NCBI RefSeq assembly: GCF_008727925.1
Contig: NZ_VTWT01000005.1
Location: 248,001 to 312,000, forward strand
Direction of reading: 5' to 3'
From: Adhaeribacter soli
GTDB taxonomy: Bacteria; Bacteroidota; Bacteroidia; Cytophagales; Hymenobacteraceae
Length of the DNA: 64,000 bases
Position 1 is the stretch's first letter; each line of letters opens with the position of its first letter. Below, one piece after another: positions 1-9,464 of the stretch. Position numbers and translations under genes: made by a program. The notes below the pieces were generated by a model, which was not told the origin of the DNA, searched no databases, and worked only from the letters and a program-made list of their open reading frames with translations.

Positions 1-260
1 AGCATCAGCTTGTTCATTACCAGGTTTTCGAGGATCTCGCACTTCAGGTTCGGCGAATCGGCCTGGCCGGAAGCTACGATCTGGGCATGGTTAATTTCCA
101 GTTCCGACTTCAGAATAATCTGGTTATCGAGCTTTACGATAATGCCGTCGATAACCGGGTTTTTCCGCTGCTGCCCGAAAGCCGGTACCAGCAGGGCCCA
201 GCAAAACAGGAACGCCCAGACTTTTTGGTTTAAAAATATACTGTTTTTAGATACGATCAT
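1..260 (-). CDS. surA: SurA-like peptidylprolyl isomerase, N-terminal part (cut by window edge)
   Basis: Only about the first 86 residues are inside the window; the rest lies beyond position 1. Translating the minus strand from the ATG at 258-260 gives a hydrophobic signal sequence (residues about 12-31, ending in FGQQ), then the typical start of mature SurA (NPVIDGIIVKLDNQIILKSE) followed by a Cys and ILENLVMNKLML. This is the chaperone core of the periplasmic foldase SurA, which escorts outer-membrane proteins (family knowledge). It lies downstream of another foldase gene on the same strand, but a hairpin terminator between them suggests partly separate transcription. The parvulin domains cannot be seen here. 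Confidence 0.85.
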   Translation of the reverse strand, partial: MIVSKNSIFLNQKVWAFLFCWALLVPAFGQQRKNPVIDGIIVKLDNQIILKSELEINHAQIVASGQADSPNLKCEILENLVMNKLM

Positions 261-370
261 TGAAAATAAAAAATATGGCCTGCTGCTAACATATAAGACC
301 TATTAGCCTTAACGCAAAAGCCCGCCGGTAAATTTGATTTCGGGCCGGAAAATATTCCCGGCCTAAACAG

Positions 371-401
371 AAAAAGCGCTGCCGGTAAAGCAGCGCCTTT
401 T
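371..401 (-). terminator. Rho-independent terminator of the lipoprotein foldase gene
   Basis: A 7-bp perfect stem, GCGCTGC (376-382) with GCAGCGC (390-396), is followed on the minus strand by a run of T. It lies 14 bases downstream of the foldase stop codon. Confidence 0.75.
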
Positions 402-414
402 TTCTATCTAAAAC

Positions 415-2703
415 CTACTGTTTCTTAATAAGTTTGTCTACTTCGCTCTGATTTACCTGCACCGGGTATTTGGCACGTAGTTCATCGATCCACTGTTTTT
501 CCAGGTAAGCCTGGTAATCGGAAGTGGCAATGCCGCGGGCTTCGTTCAGGTTTTTGTACGTTGGCGGCAATACTTTCTCGATCTTTATCAGCATGAAACG
601 GCCATCGCGCTCTACCGGGAAGGTTCCTTCTTTCCACTCGATCTCATCCAGGGCTTTGTTTTCGCCTTTCTGGAATTTCTTGCTCGTGATCTGTACGGCC
701 AGCGGATTGTTCTCGTTCAGGTTGCTTTCCAGCACCGCCGGATCGGAAGAGTAATACGTCAGGTTTACGGCGCGGCTTGCTTTTACTTTCGGTGCGGTTA
801 CCGTTTTAATGCGGTTGGCAGCAATGCCTTTGGAAGTTAAATAAGTAACTACTTTCTGCGCGCGGGTTTTAGCCAGGTTCTTGTTTTTGGCTGCTTCCTT
901 GGCGTCGGCGCTGCCGCTAACTTCTACCGTTAAGGCTTCGTCGGCATTCAGCTGGGCTACCAGGTTATCGAGGGCCGTTTGGGTTTCTTTGGTGAAGGCA
1001 TCTTTACCGGCATCGAACTTCAGAGATTTCGGCTCCAGTTTCTTGTTTTCGAAGCGGCCGCCGGCCAGTAATTTCTGGGTTTTGTTCAGCAGGTCTTTGC
1101 TCGCAGCGCTGATGATGGTTGCCTGCGCGCGGGTATCCCACTTGTATTTTTCTTTGTTCTGCTCGAAATACGCTTTCAGGCCGGTAGTGTCTTCAATCGC
1201 TTTGCTCCATACTTTTTCGTCCATTAACTGGAACAACAGAATACCGTCGCGGTACTCTTTCACGAGCATTTTGTAGTCTACGTATTTGTTTTCCAGGTTG
1301 GCTTTCTCGAAGTTCATCAGGCTGGCTTCTACGTATTGGTCGTAAAGGCTCTGCATGTAGTGCGCCGGAGTGCCGCTTTTTCTTGGCTGCTGGTTGGCGC
1401 TTACGTACTCGAAGAAATCTTTAATGGTGTACTTCTTATTGCCGATCAGGAACAGCGGCGTATCGCCTACTTTGTCTTTGGCAGAAGCAGGCTTGTATTT
1501 GAAATGGCCGGCTGTAAGCGAAGTATCTGCTTTACTGAAAGCAATTTCTTTGGAGCCTTTAATTTCGGTGAATTTATTTTCGGTACGGATGCGCTTTAAG
1601 AAAGCCGTTTTGTTCAGTTCAGAACGGGAATCTTTCGCTACACGGCCGCGCAGGGAAGCTTCGGTTTCTTCGTAAGTCGGCAGGCCTCTTCTTTCAATTA
1701 ACTTAATAATGTGCCAGCCATAAGGCGTTTGCACCGGCTGCGAAATATCGCCCGGGTTTTTCAGGTTGAAAGCGGCTTCTTCGAAGCTCGGGATCATGCG
1801 GCCGGTACCGAACCAAGGTAGTTCGCCGCCGTTGCTCGCCGAGCCTGCATCTTCCGAGAACTGGGAAGTAAGTTTATCCCAGCTTTCTTTTTTCTGAACG
1901 CGGTTATAAATTTCGTCGATCTTGCGTTTTGCTTCGGCCGAATCGGCCTTAGGCATGCCCGGCGTTGCGCGCACCATAATGTGGGCCACTTTAATTTCGC
2001 CCTGGGCATTGCGCACATCGTTCACTTTCAGGATGTGGTAACCGAAACGGGTACGCACCGGCTGCGAGATCTGTCCTTTCGGGGTTTTATAAGCAGCATC
2101 TTCGAACGGGTAAACCATTTGCAGCGCCGTGAAATAACCTAAACGACCGCCGTTTTCTTTGGCCGAAGGGTCCTGAGAATTTTCCCGGGCCAGCATTTCG
2201 AAATCTTCGCCGGCCAGTGCTCGCTTGCGCAAGGCAACAATTTTATTGTAAGCTTCCAGGGTATCTTTCGGTTCGGCATCCGGGTTTACGGTAAGCAGAA
2301 TGTGCGAGGCGTTGATCTCCTTCTGCATCCGGTCATACGCTTCGCGCACGAGCTGATCGGTTACGCTTTTCTCCGTTAAGTAAGGCTGAGCTAATTGTTG
2401 TTTATAGCCGTCAAGTTCCCGGCGGAAGGCTTCGGTGGTATCGAGGCCGCGGGCTTCGGCTTCCATTACCTTCAGCTTGAAATTGGTGTACAGGTTAAGG
2501 TACTCCTGAATGCTTTCTTTGGAATAAGCATTGTCGGCGTTGGCGTTGTTCTTGTTGTAAACGTATTGAAACTCTGACGTGTAAACCGGTTTCGAACCGA
2601 TGGTTTCAATTACTGGCTGGTTCTGGCTGGCAGATGGTTTACTGGTTTTGCAGCTCGTCCATAACAGGGTAACAGCCCCTATTACTAATAAGTGTTTACG
2701 CAT
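415..2703 (-). CDS. Peptidylprolyl isomerase lipoprotein with two parvulin domains and an OmpA-like insertion
   Basis: This 762-residue protein starts with a lipoprotein signal (TLLWTSC, Cys18), so it is probably anchored in the envelope. Two PpiC/parvulin domains follow: about 132-227 (from ASHILLT to FGYHILKV) and about 238-335 (from VAHIMV to YGWHIIKL). They would catalyse proline cis/trans isomerisation during outer-membrane protein folding. Residues about 562-652 look like an OmpA C-terminal domain: a predicted helix, VEVSG, NKNLAKTRAQKVVTYL, SKGIAANRI and a late Arg. The final 110 residues resume a foldase-like region. The product sits next to SurA, a common Bacteroidota arrangement. 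The isomerase call is firm; the OmpA-like call rests on motif reading. Confidence 0.9.
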   Translation of the reverse strand: MRKHLLVIGAVTLLWTSCKTSKPSASQNQPVIETIGSKPVYTSEFQYVYNKNNANADNAYSKESIQEYLNLYTNFKLKVMEAEARGLDTTEAFRRELDGYKQQLAQPYLTEKSVTDQLVREAYDRMQKEINASHILLTVNPDAEPKDTLEAYNKIVALRKRALAGEDFEMLARENSQDPSAKENGGRLGYFTALQMVYPFEDAAYKTPKGQISQPVRTRFGYHILKVNDVRNAQGEIKVAHIMVRATPGMPKADSAEAKRKIDEIYNRVQKKESWDKLTSQFSEDAGSASNGGELPWFGTGRMIPSFEEAAFNLKNPGDISQPVQTPYGWHIIKLIERRGLPTYEETEASLRGRVAKDSRSELNKTAFLKRIRTENKFTEIKGSKEIAFSKADTSLTAGHFKYKPASAKDKVGDTPLFLIGNKKYTIKDFFEYVSANQQPRKSGTPAHYMQSLYDQYVEASLMNFEKANLENKYVDYKMLVKEYRDGILLFQLMDEKVWSKAIEDTTGLKAYFEQNKEKYKWDTRAQATIISAASKDLLNKTQKLLAGGRFENKKLEPKSLKFDAGKDAFTKETQTALDNLVAQLNADEALTVEVSGSADAKEAAKNKNLAKTRAQKVVTYLTSKGIAANRIKTVTAPKVKASRAVNLTYYSSDPAVLESNLNENNPLAVQITSKKFQKGENKALDEIEWKEGTFPVERDGRFMLIKIEKVLPPTYKNLNEARGIATSDYQAYLEKQWIDELRAKYPVQVNQSEVDKLIKKQ

Positions 2704-2865
2704 AAGTTAAAATCGGAAAAATAAATCAGCTTTCTGGCTACGAATATAAAGTTAATATTTCGAGTGCCGCAATTTTAACGATTTTTTTTGAGACAAACTT
2801 ATAACATCTGGGGATTACAGCGGTTCTATAGAGGATAAGCTCCCAAAAAATGATAGGAATTTCAA

Positions 2866-2894
2866 GGAAAAACCCGCCTACAGGAGGCGGGTTT
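2866..2894 (-). terminator. Terminator of the partner-switching operon
   Basis: CCCGCCT and AGGCGGG form a 7-bp stem around a short loop just beyond the kinase stop codon. It is flanked by A and T runs on both sides, so it could work in both directions. Confidence 0.75.
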
Positions 2895-3305
2895 TTAAAA
2901 CACGGTTTTATACAGGCGGCAAATGTTGCGCCCGTTTCTGGAAGTGAACTCCACCTTATCCATAATCCGGTTAACGATGGCAATGCCAACGCCTCCCTTC
3001 TTCCCGATCCGGATATGCTCCTCGATGTCGGGCTCTTTGTAATTTGAATGCTGAAAAGAAATACCGTTATCCGAGATTTCGAACAGCAGTTGCCCGTTTA
3101 ACCGTTCAATGGCCAGTTCCATAAACTTACTGGCATCTTCCTGGTTGGCATGAATGATCAGGTTAGCGCTGATCTCATCCACGGCCAGCACGATCTGGTT
3201 CAGGACAATGTCCGACAGTTCGTACTGGCTCAGGTACTGCGTTACAAATTCGCGGATCGTTTTAAGGTTTTTCTTACTACAGCTGATCCGGATGCTGTTA
3301 TTCAT
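2895..3305 (-). CDS. RsbW-like anti-sigma-factor / ATP-binding kinase
   Basis: This 136-residue protein is a single HATPase_c_2 (GHKL) domain of the RsbW/SpoIIAB type. The N box is visible in VDEISANLIIHAN (about 43-55), the G1 box in EISDNG and the G2 box in GKKGGVGIAIVNRI. In known systems this protein binds a sigma factor or other target and phosphorylates the STAS-domain antagonist. The start overlaps the end of the STAS gene by 8 bases, implying translational coupling. No sigma-factor gene lies nearby, so the target cannot be named. It is the last gene of a three-gene operon ending at a strong hairpin. Confidence 0.88.
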   Translation of the reverse strand: MNNSIRISCSKKNLKTIREFVTQYLSQYELSDIVLNQIVLAVDEISANLIIHANQEDASKFMELAIERLNGQLLFEISDNGISFQHSNYKEPDIEEHIRIGKKGGVGIAIVNRIMDKVEFTSRNGRNICRLYKTVF

Positions 3306-3636
3306 TCGCGACAGTCATTGCTTCGTCGTAGGTGGAAACGATAGTCATGAGCAGATCGAGACCCAGGATTTCGAATACGTTTTTCACTTTTTCCTGCATG
3401 TTGTAGAAAATAAGCTTGATCTGGGAATCTTCGAAGCGCTGCAGGTGCGAAATGAACACACCTAAACCGGCTGAAGAAATGTAGTTCAGCTTGGCGCAAT
3501 CTACTAGAATTTTACTGTACTTCATGATCGAAGGGTTCGATAACTCTTCATCCAGTAATACAGATGAGCTGGCATCCAATTCGCCATCCAGGCTAATTGT
3601 GATGGTATTGTCTTTGATTTCGTGTGTAATTTTCAT
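3298..3636 (-). CDS. STAS-domain anti-sigma-factor antagonist (RsbV-like)
   Basis: This 112-residue protein is one complete STAS domain. The conserved phospho-acceptor region reads DCAKLNYISSAGLGVF (about 57-72), with the expected serine before AGLG. In partner switching the unphosphorylated antagonist binds the RsbW-type kinase and frees its target, while phosphorylation by that kinase turns it off. It sits 15 bases after the phosphatase gene and overlaps the kinase gene, so all three parts of the switch are co-transcribed in signalling order. Confidence 0.92.
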   Translation of the reverse strand: MKITHEIKDNTITISLDGELDASSSVLLDEELSNPSIMKYSKILVDCAKLNYISSAGLGVFISHLQRFEDSQIKLIFYNMQEKVKNVFEILGLDLLMTIVSTYDEAMTVANE

Positions 3637-3651
3637 CGCAGTTCCTTTACG

Positions 3652-5715
3652 TCACATCTGAAATTTAGGTTGAACATTTTTAAATTTTACTACCAGAAGC
3701 GTCTGGTCGTCGTGAATATGGGCGTCCCCGGTAAATTCATTCAGGTCATTAATAATCGCATATTTTATATCATCGGCTTCCAGGTGGTAGGTTTGCATGA
3801 GCATTTCCCGCAGCCGGTCTTCGCCGTATTCTTCGTTCGTAGGGCTCCGGGCTTCGGTTACGCCATCGGTATAGATCACCATTACGTCGCCGGGGTTATA
3901 ATCGTAGTGCAGCTTGTGAATGCGCTTGGCATAACTGGCATCGCGGATGATCCCTAAACCCAACCCTTCGGTTTGGAAATAGAACGTTTCCTCGGTCATA
4001 GAGTTATAGTACAGCGTATGGCAATGCCCTGCCCGCGCAAACGAGAGCCCCTGCATTTTGTAATCGATTATATACAACGAAGAGGTGATGAACGAGGTTC
4101 TTTCCAGGCATCGGCTCAGGGCAGAATTGGCTTTCAGCATAAACACCACCGGATCTAGATTGTCCTGCATCAGAGCATGAAAAATACCCTTCATCTGGGC
4201 CATGTGAAACGCCGCCGAAACCCCTTTCCCCGACACGTCGCCGATGATAATGGCGATCCTCGATTCGCTCAGCATGAGGAAGTCATAAAAGTCTCCCCCT
4301 ACTTCTTTCGCCGCTTTGGCAAACGTACTGATCTGAAACCAGCTGTCGCTCGGGAACGATTTCGGAATGAGGCTGTCCTGCACGGCGCTGGCAATTTTCA
4401 GCTCTTCCTTGTAGCGTTCGTTCTGCAACGAATCTTCAATCAGCCGCAGGTTTTCAATGGTCAGAATGGTCTGGTTCGTGTAGGTCCTTACGGTATTCAC
4501 GGTCTCCCGGTCGAAGGCATGCTCCACGTCTTTGAGGAGGTAAAGTACCCCGAAGGTTTCCTTGTTCGATTTCAGGGCCACCACCAGCATCGATTTAAAA
4601 GGCAAACCCAGTTCCCGGAAATGATAATTCATATCCAGGTTGTTGTTGATATAATCGACGTTGTTCAGGTTCAGGCTTTTGAGCACCTGGCGGATAAGGT
4701 CTATTTTAGCGGTGTCCAGGTTCAGCGTGTGCGTAACCATTTCTTCGGTCCGGAGTTCTTCCAGCCAGGCCGCATCGGCGCCCGAAGCACGGATGGCGCT
4801 ATCGAAGAAAATATCGAGCACTTGCGATTCGTCCTGCCCCTGCTGAATGGACTGGCTTAACCGCTGAATGTTCAGTAAGTCTTCGCGCTTCTGTTCGAAA
4901 ACCTTGGAAGTAGGCAAACTGAAAACCGCCACCAGCAACGAAGCCAGCGAATACACAAAAACGAAGAAGAGCATCAGCAGCACGAACGGATGATCGCCGT
5001 GGTTTACCACCAACGTCTGGTTATCGTTCTGGATCTGAAAATACTTGGCAAAAAGGAAAATACTAACCAGAATGGCTCCCAGCAGAAAGATAGAACGCCA
5101 CTTTTTGGTCAGGTTCAGGTAGGCTACCCACCGCAGGTTTACGCTTACAAAAAAGATGTAAAGCACCAGCAAACACATGAGCGGGATAAAGATGTAGGTA
5201 ATGTAGTTCACGTTGAAAAGCGTGAGCAGCAAAGAACCGTACATCAGCCATTCAAACCAGCGCCATTCCACGTGCAAGGCTTTCGATTTCTGAAAGAGGA
5301 TGAGCCTTTTCCAGGTGTTGAACGCTTTGGCCAGGAAGTAAATAAAGAGGGCAAAGTTGATGTTGTAAATGACATTCTCCAGGTAAGGGTTCGGGTTGAA
5401 CCAGTACCGCGAGCCTATTTCGTAGCCCAGGTGCAGTACCAGGCAAACGTAGGCAGCAATTCCGGCGCGCGCAAACAGCTTCCAGAGGTAGGTCAGGAAG
5501 TCGGTGCCTTTGAAATGCTCGGTATTGTGGTGCTGGGCCATAAACACGCCCAGCGTAAAGGCCACCACCAGCACATTATTCAGATGCAGATAAACCGAAC
5601 CTTCCTGCAGGTTTACATTCGTTTTTATGCAAAGAATGATATTGCCCAGCAACAGCAACCAACTGGCAACAGCAAGCGCCGCATAAGAACGTTTTAAACG
5701 GGTAGTATAGGGCAT
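3652..5715 (-). CDS. Membrane-bound PP2C-type (SpoIIE/RsbU) serine phosphatase with GAF domain
   Basis: This 687-residue protein has about eight membrane segments in residues 13-265, a GAF-like region at about 290-420 and a C-terminal PP2C/SpoIIE phosphatase domain from about 460. Metal-binding motifs of the phosphatase are intact: GGDFYD, GDVSGKG, YTDGVTEA and DDQTLLVV. By family knowledge it dephosphorylates the STAS antagonist in response to a signal sensed at the membrane or by GAF. It is the first gene of the operon with the STAS and kinase genes. The ligand is unknown. The start is an ATG, and no clear TAnnTTTG promoter is seen directly upstream. Confidence 0.9.
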   Translation of the reverse strand: MPYTTRLKRSYAALAVASWLLLLGNIILCIKTNVNLQEGSVYLHLNNVLVVAFTLGVFMAQHHNTEHFKGTDFLTYLWKLFARAGIAAYVCLVLHLGYEIGSRYWFNPNPYLENVIYNINFALFIYFLAKAFNTWKRLILFQKSKALHVEWRWFEWLMYGSLLLTLFNVNYITYIFIPLMCLLVLYIFFVSVNLRWVAYLNLTKKWRSIFLLGAILVSIFLFAKYFQIQNDNQTLVVNHGDHPFVLLMLFFVFVYSLASLLVAVFSLPTSKVFEQKREDLLNIQRLSQSIQQGQDESQVLDIFFDSAIRASGADAAWLEELRTEEMVTHTLNLDTAKIDLIRQVLKSLNLNNVDYINNNLDMNYHFRELGLPFKSMLVVALKSNKETFGVLYLLKDVEHAFDRETVNTVRTYTNQTILTIENLRLIEDSLQNERYKEELKIASAVQDSLIPKSFPSDSWFQISTFAKAAKEVGGDFYDFLMLSESRIAIIIGDVSGKGVSAAFHMAQMKGIFHALMQDNLDPVVFMLKANSALSRCLERTSFITSSLYIIDYKMQGLSFARAGHCHTLYYNSMTEETFYFQTEGLGLGIIRDASYAKRIHKLHYDYNPGDVMVIYTDGVTEARSPTNEEYGEDRLREMLMQTYHLEADDIKYAIINDLNEFTGDAHIHDDQTLLVVKFKNVQPKFQM

Positions 5716-5861
5716 TTGTGCTTAAAGCCTGCTTCGAATTATAAATTGTACTCTGAACTCAATACTGAATAATAGGAAAAAGGTTAGCGATAAGCTAATA
5801 TAGTAAACAAATAATATTTGCTTCAGATCAACTTACCTGATAATGAACAAATTAAAAACAA

Positions 5862-5886
5862 AGAAAAAATAAAGCGCCGAAGCGCC
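5862..5886 (-). terminator. Terminator of guaB
   Basis: On the minus strand GCGC-TTCG-GCGC is followed by a T-rich tail, starting about 7 bases after the guaB stop. The stem is short but capped by a stable UUCG tetraloop. Confidence 0.6.
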
Positions 5887-5892
5887 GAAACC

Positions 5893-7383
<1,491 letters not shown>

Positions 7384-7395
7384 CTATTTGCAATG

Positions 7396-7403
7396 CAAAA
7401 TTA
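7396..7403 (-). promoter_or_regulatory. Bacteroidota-type -7 promoter element of guaB
   Basis: The minus strand reads TAATTTTG, matching TAnnTTTG, and would give a 5' leader of about 25-30 bases before the guaB ATG. No -33 TTTG is seen at the usual distance, so the call is moderate. Confidence 0.5.
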
Positions 7404-7624
7404 CTATTATCTATCAGATTACGAGCGTATTTCTTAAAAATATCTAAATTATTTTTATAGCTTGGTAGTTTTTCCATCCATTATCCTACTGTTTCTGATT
7501 AGGGTTTAATAAAGAGTATTATTAAAGAACTGGATAACTGAAGGCTGGCTTAAATGTTGAATCGCCTGTAAATTCACTAATTCAGTATTACTGGTTCAAG
7601 TTTTCAACCTAGACCTATGCATGA

Positions 7625-7660
7625 ACTGAAGTTTTCAACTTCAGTGAGGCGTGAGCCTCA
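7625..7660. repeat. Two adjoining palindromes
   Basis: ACTGAAGTT/AACTTCAGT around TTC and TGAGGC/GCCTCA around GTGA form two neighbouring hairpins sharing their border base. A third short palindrome, TTAT-GCGG-ATAA, follows at about 7670-7681. They adjoin the structured island. There is no clear T run, so terminator function is uncertain. Confidence 0.55.
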
Positions 7661-7689
7661 AAAATGACTTATGCGGATAATTCAGAGGC

Positions 7690-7925
7690 AACTTTTGTCT
7701 TTAGTTAAACCGATTTGTCTTGTGCTAGCCCGAAGAAGAAAGGACTTCTTTAACGCATTACTTTCGACATCCAATTGAGCTTTTCCCTCAAGCCGGGTGG
7801 CTTCGTTTCTAACTCGAAAGCCGTGGATTCACCTGCCCTACCGGGCTGCCTCGTGCCTCGGCACCGGTTAATCCAAAGTCTTTCTCCTTAGAAACTGGTA
7901 TCAGTTTCCCTCCAATTGGGCCTTC
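7690..7925 (-). ncRNA. Unidentified strongly structured island, candidate RNA or mobile-element relic
   Basis: The 773-base gap between guaB and the rhodanese gene contains a GC-richer block with at least six hairpins: AAGAAG/CTTCTT (7733-7738, 7745-7750), TTGAG/CTCAA (7775-7779, 7787-7791), GGCTT/AAGCC (7799-7822), GCCC/GGGC (7835-7846), GTGC/GCAC (7853-7864) and GAAACTG/CAGTTTC (7891-7908). GGATTCACC and GGTTAATCC enclose the fourth and fifth as a multibranch junction. No long reading frame runs through it. It does not match my memory of RNase P RNA, tmRNA, SRP RNA or common riboswitches. The minus strand is favoured only because both flanking genes lie there. A group II intron or other mobile-element fragment is possible. 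Confidence 0.4.
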
Positions 7926-8050
7926 TTTTATTTAGTTTTTATCTGCTAACGTGGTTTTCGGGGGCGCTGCGCTGGCGATATGCGTGGGACAGTCAAGCCC
8001 TGTCCGTACATGGATAGATTAAAAATCCTGAAAATTGGCTCCCCCGAACT

Positions 8051-8102
8051 TCGTTTCTATAATTCTGTTAATTCTGAAAATTCTGATTCCGATTCAGATA
8101 AT
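8051..8102. repeat. Quasi-periodic AATTCTG-type string
   Basis: Repeated units close to AATTCTG and GATTC form an A/T-rich string just downstream of the rhodanese gene. A close relative is found upstream of that gene at 8861-8966. Confidence 0.5.
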
Positions 8103-8135
8103 TTGCCTGCTAAGCTTTTAATCCAATAATCAGTT

Positions 8136-8459
8136 TTAATAAACCTGCATTCCGGGATCTACCTGCAACGCCCATTCGTGAATGCCGCCTTTCAGGTTGA
8201 GGAGGTTATCGTAACCGAACCGCTGGCTCAAATACTGAATGGCTTGTGCGCTCCGGAACCCGTGATGGCAAATTACTACTACCGGCCTGGTTTTGTCTAC
8301 TTCACCGACACGCCCGGGAATTTCGCCTAAGGGAATCAACTGGCTGGCTTCAATTTTACAGATCTCAAATTCGTCCGGCTCCCGTACGTCTATCAGTTGC
8401 AGGTTTTCGCCGGCGGCGAGTTTTTCTTTTAGTTGTTTCGGAGTGATTTCGGATAGCAT
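8136..8459 (-). CDS. Rhodanese-like domain protein
   Basis: This 107-residue cytosolic protein is a single rhodanese domain of the GlpE/PspE size class. The active-site loop reads VVICHHGFRSAQA with the catalytic Cys at about residue 79, and the N-terminal signature LIDVREPDEFEICKI is intact. Such proteins transfer sulfane sulfur, but the physiological acceptor cannot be inferred here. It is isolated: structured DNA lies downstream and repeat-rich DNA upstream. The ATG start matches the family boundary. Confidence 0.92.
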   Translation of the reverse strand: MLSEITPKQLKEKLAAGENLQLIDVREPDEFEICKIEASQLIPLGEIPGRVGEVDKTRPVVVICHHGFRSAQAIQYLSQRFGYDNLLNLKGGIHEWALQVDPGMQVY

Positions 8460-8530
8460 TGGTGAGGTTGATGTTTAGGTTTTCGGGCTGAATTTAATAT
8501 TGTTTTTAGATAATTTTACTCCTTCTTTTT

Positions 8531-8595
8531 TGTCATCCTGAACACAAGTGAGCAAGGGAGTGCGAAACTTGCGAGCGTAGATATGAAGGACCTTG
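8531..8595. repeat. Dispersed intergenic repeat, copy 1
   Basis: This block (GTCATCCTGAACACAAGTGA followed by a GCGAAACTTGCGAGCG core) closely resembles both arms of the large foldback at 51.6-51.8 kb. The rest of the 8460-8957 gap holds no convincing gene; a second block at about 8640-8796 also looks repeat-derived. Confidence 0.6.
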
Positions 8596-8860
8596 TCGGC
8601 ATAAAGCAGTTTTTTTGCTAAAAATGCTACTGTTTATTTTCCGTCATTCCGACGGCAGAAGGAATCTCATCAGGTTGGTAGTGCTGTTTACCAAGGGCTG
8701 CGGCGTACAGAACACTTTGCTGCTGCTAAAAACTCCTACCAAAACAGGCAATTCTGCTTCGGCCTGTGCGACACAGACCAAGGTGGAATTCCTTTAATAG
8801 CATTTCTTTATGCGTTCAGGTATAAATCCTGACAAAATCTTAAGCCTTGGCTTCCAATAA

Positions 8861-8966
8861 AATTTCAATTCTGAAAATTCTATAATTCTAAAAATTCTGA
8901 TTCTGATTCAGACAATTGTCCTGAAAATCCTTAAATCCTGCAAATCCTGATCCCGGTTCAGACATT
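8861..8966. repeat. Quasi-periodic ATTCTG / AATCCTG string
   Basis: Repeated units near AATTCTG then AAATCCTG run into the end of the NadR-type kinase gene. It is related to the string at 8051-8102, so similar low-complexity strings flank the rhodanese gene. Confidence 0.5.
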
Positions 8967-9464
8967 CTGCAACGCTCTCAAAGCCGCCTGAAACCGTTGC
9001 TGTTCGGTGCCGGAAATGATCTGGTAAGGAAAACCGTATTGCTCCAATTGGGTTTTGTAAAGCTGAAAAAAGTAATTGCGGAGGTGCGGGTGTTCGCGTT
9101 GCGGGTCGGGTTCCCAGGGCAGGTCTACATCCATGAGCAGGTACAAATCGAAAGTTTGGCTTTCCAGTTTTTCCAGGATCCAGGCGGGGCAGGAACCGAA
9201 GGCGTTTTCGCTCCAGACCTTTATAACCAGTAGTTCGGTATCGGTAAACAGGATTTCAGGCTGCTGCTTTTCGGCTGCCTGCTGTAATTCCAGTTGACCG
9301 GCGGCAATTTTCTCCAGGTCTTCCGGCGTATAAGGCTGGTTTAGGTCTGCAATGTAATCGCGGGCAAATTCGGGTACCCAAACGGTGTTGAAATGAGTAG
9401 CCAGTTGTTGCGCTAGCGTAGATTTCCCCGTCGATTCCGGGCCGGTTATGGCAATGCGTTTCAT
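8958..9464 (-). CDS. NadR-type nicotinamide riboside kinase-like ATPase
   Basis: This 168-residue P-loop protein has Walker A GPESTGKSTL near its N-terminus, EFARDYI, and the nucleotide-kinase-like DVDLPWEPDPQREHP region. It resembles the ribosylnicotinamide kinase domain of NadR without the adenylyltransferase or repressor parts. It would phosphorylate nicotinamide riboside to NMN. I chose the ATG at 9462-9464 because it overlaps the pnuC stop codon as ATGA and gives the normal MKRIAITGPESTGKS start; an upstream start would extend into pnuC. The pairing with PnuC supports the assignment. Confidence 0.88.
   Translation of the reverse strand: MKRIAITGPESTGKSTLAQQLATHFNTVWVPEFARDYIADLNQPYTPEDLEKIAAGQLELQQAAEKQQPEILFTDTELLVIKVWSENAFGSCPAWILEKLESQTFDLYLLMDVDLPWEPDPQREHPHLRNYFFQLYKTQLEQYGFPYQIISGTEQQRFQAALRALQNV

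Noticed and set aside
10-306. Plus-strand reading frame at the left edge
   Set aside because: It is the shadow of the SurA-like gene on the minus strand, whose translation gives a signal peptide and family-typical sequence.
7690-7925. RNase P RNA, tmRNA, SRP RNA or a standard riboswitch
   Set aside because: Consensus motifs I know for these (for example GGAAAGTCC of RNase P, the tmRNA ends, the TPP or cobalamin cores) are absent on both strands. I therefore left the island unnamed.
8615-8797. Small plus-strand gene
   Set aside because: The reading frame lies in repeat-derived DNA with no promoter, family likeness or codon pattern of the neighbours.
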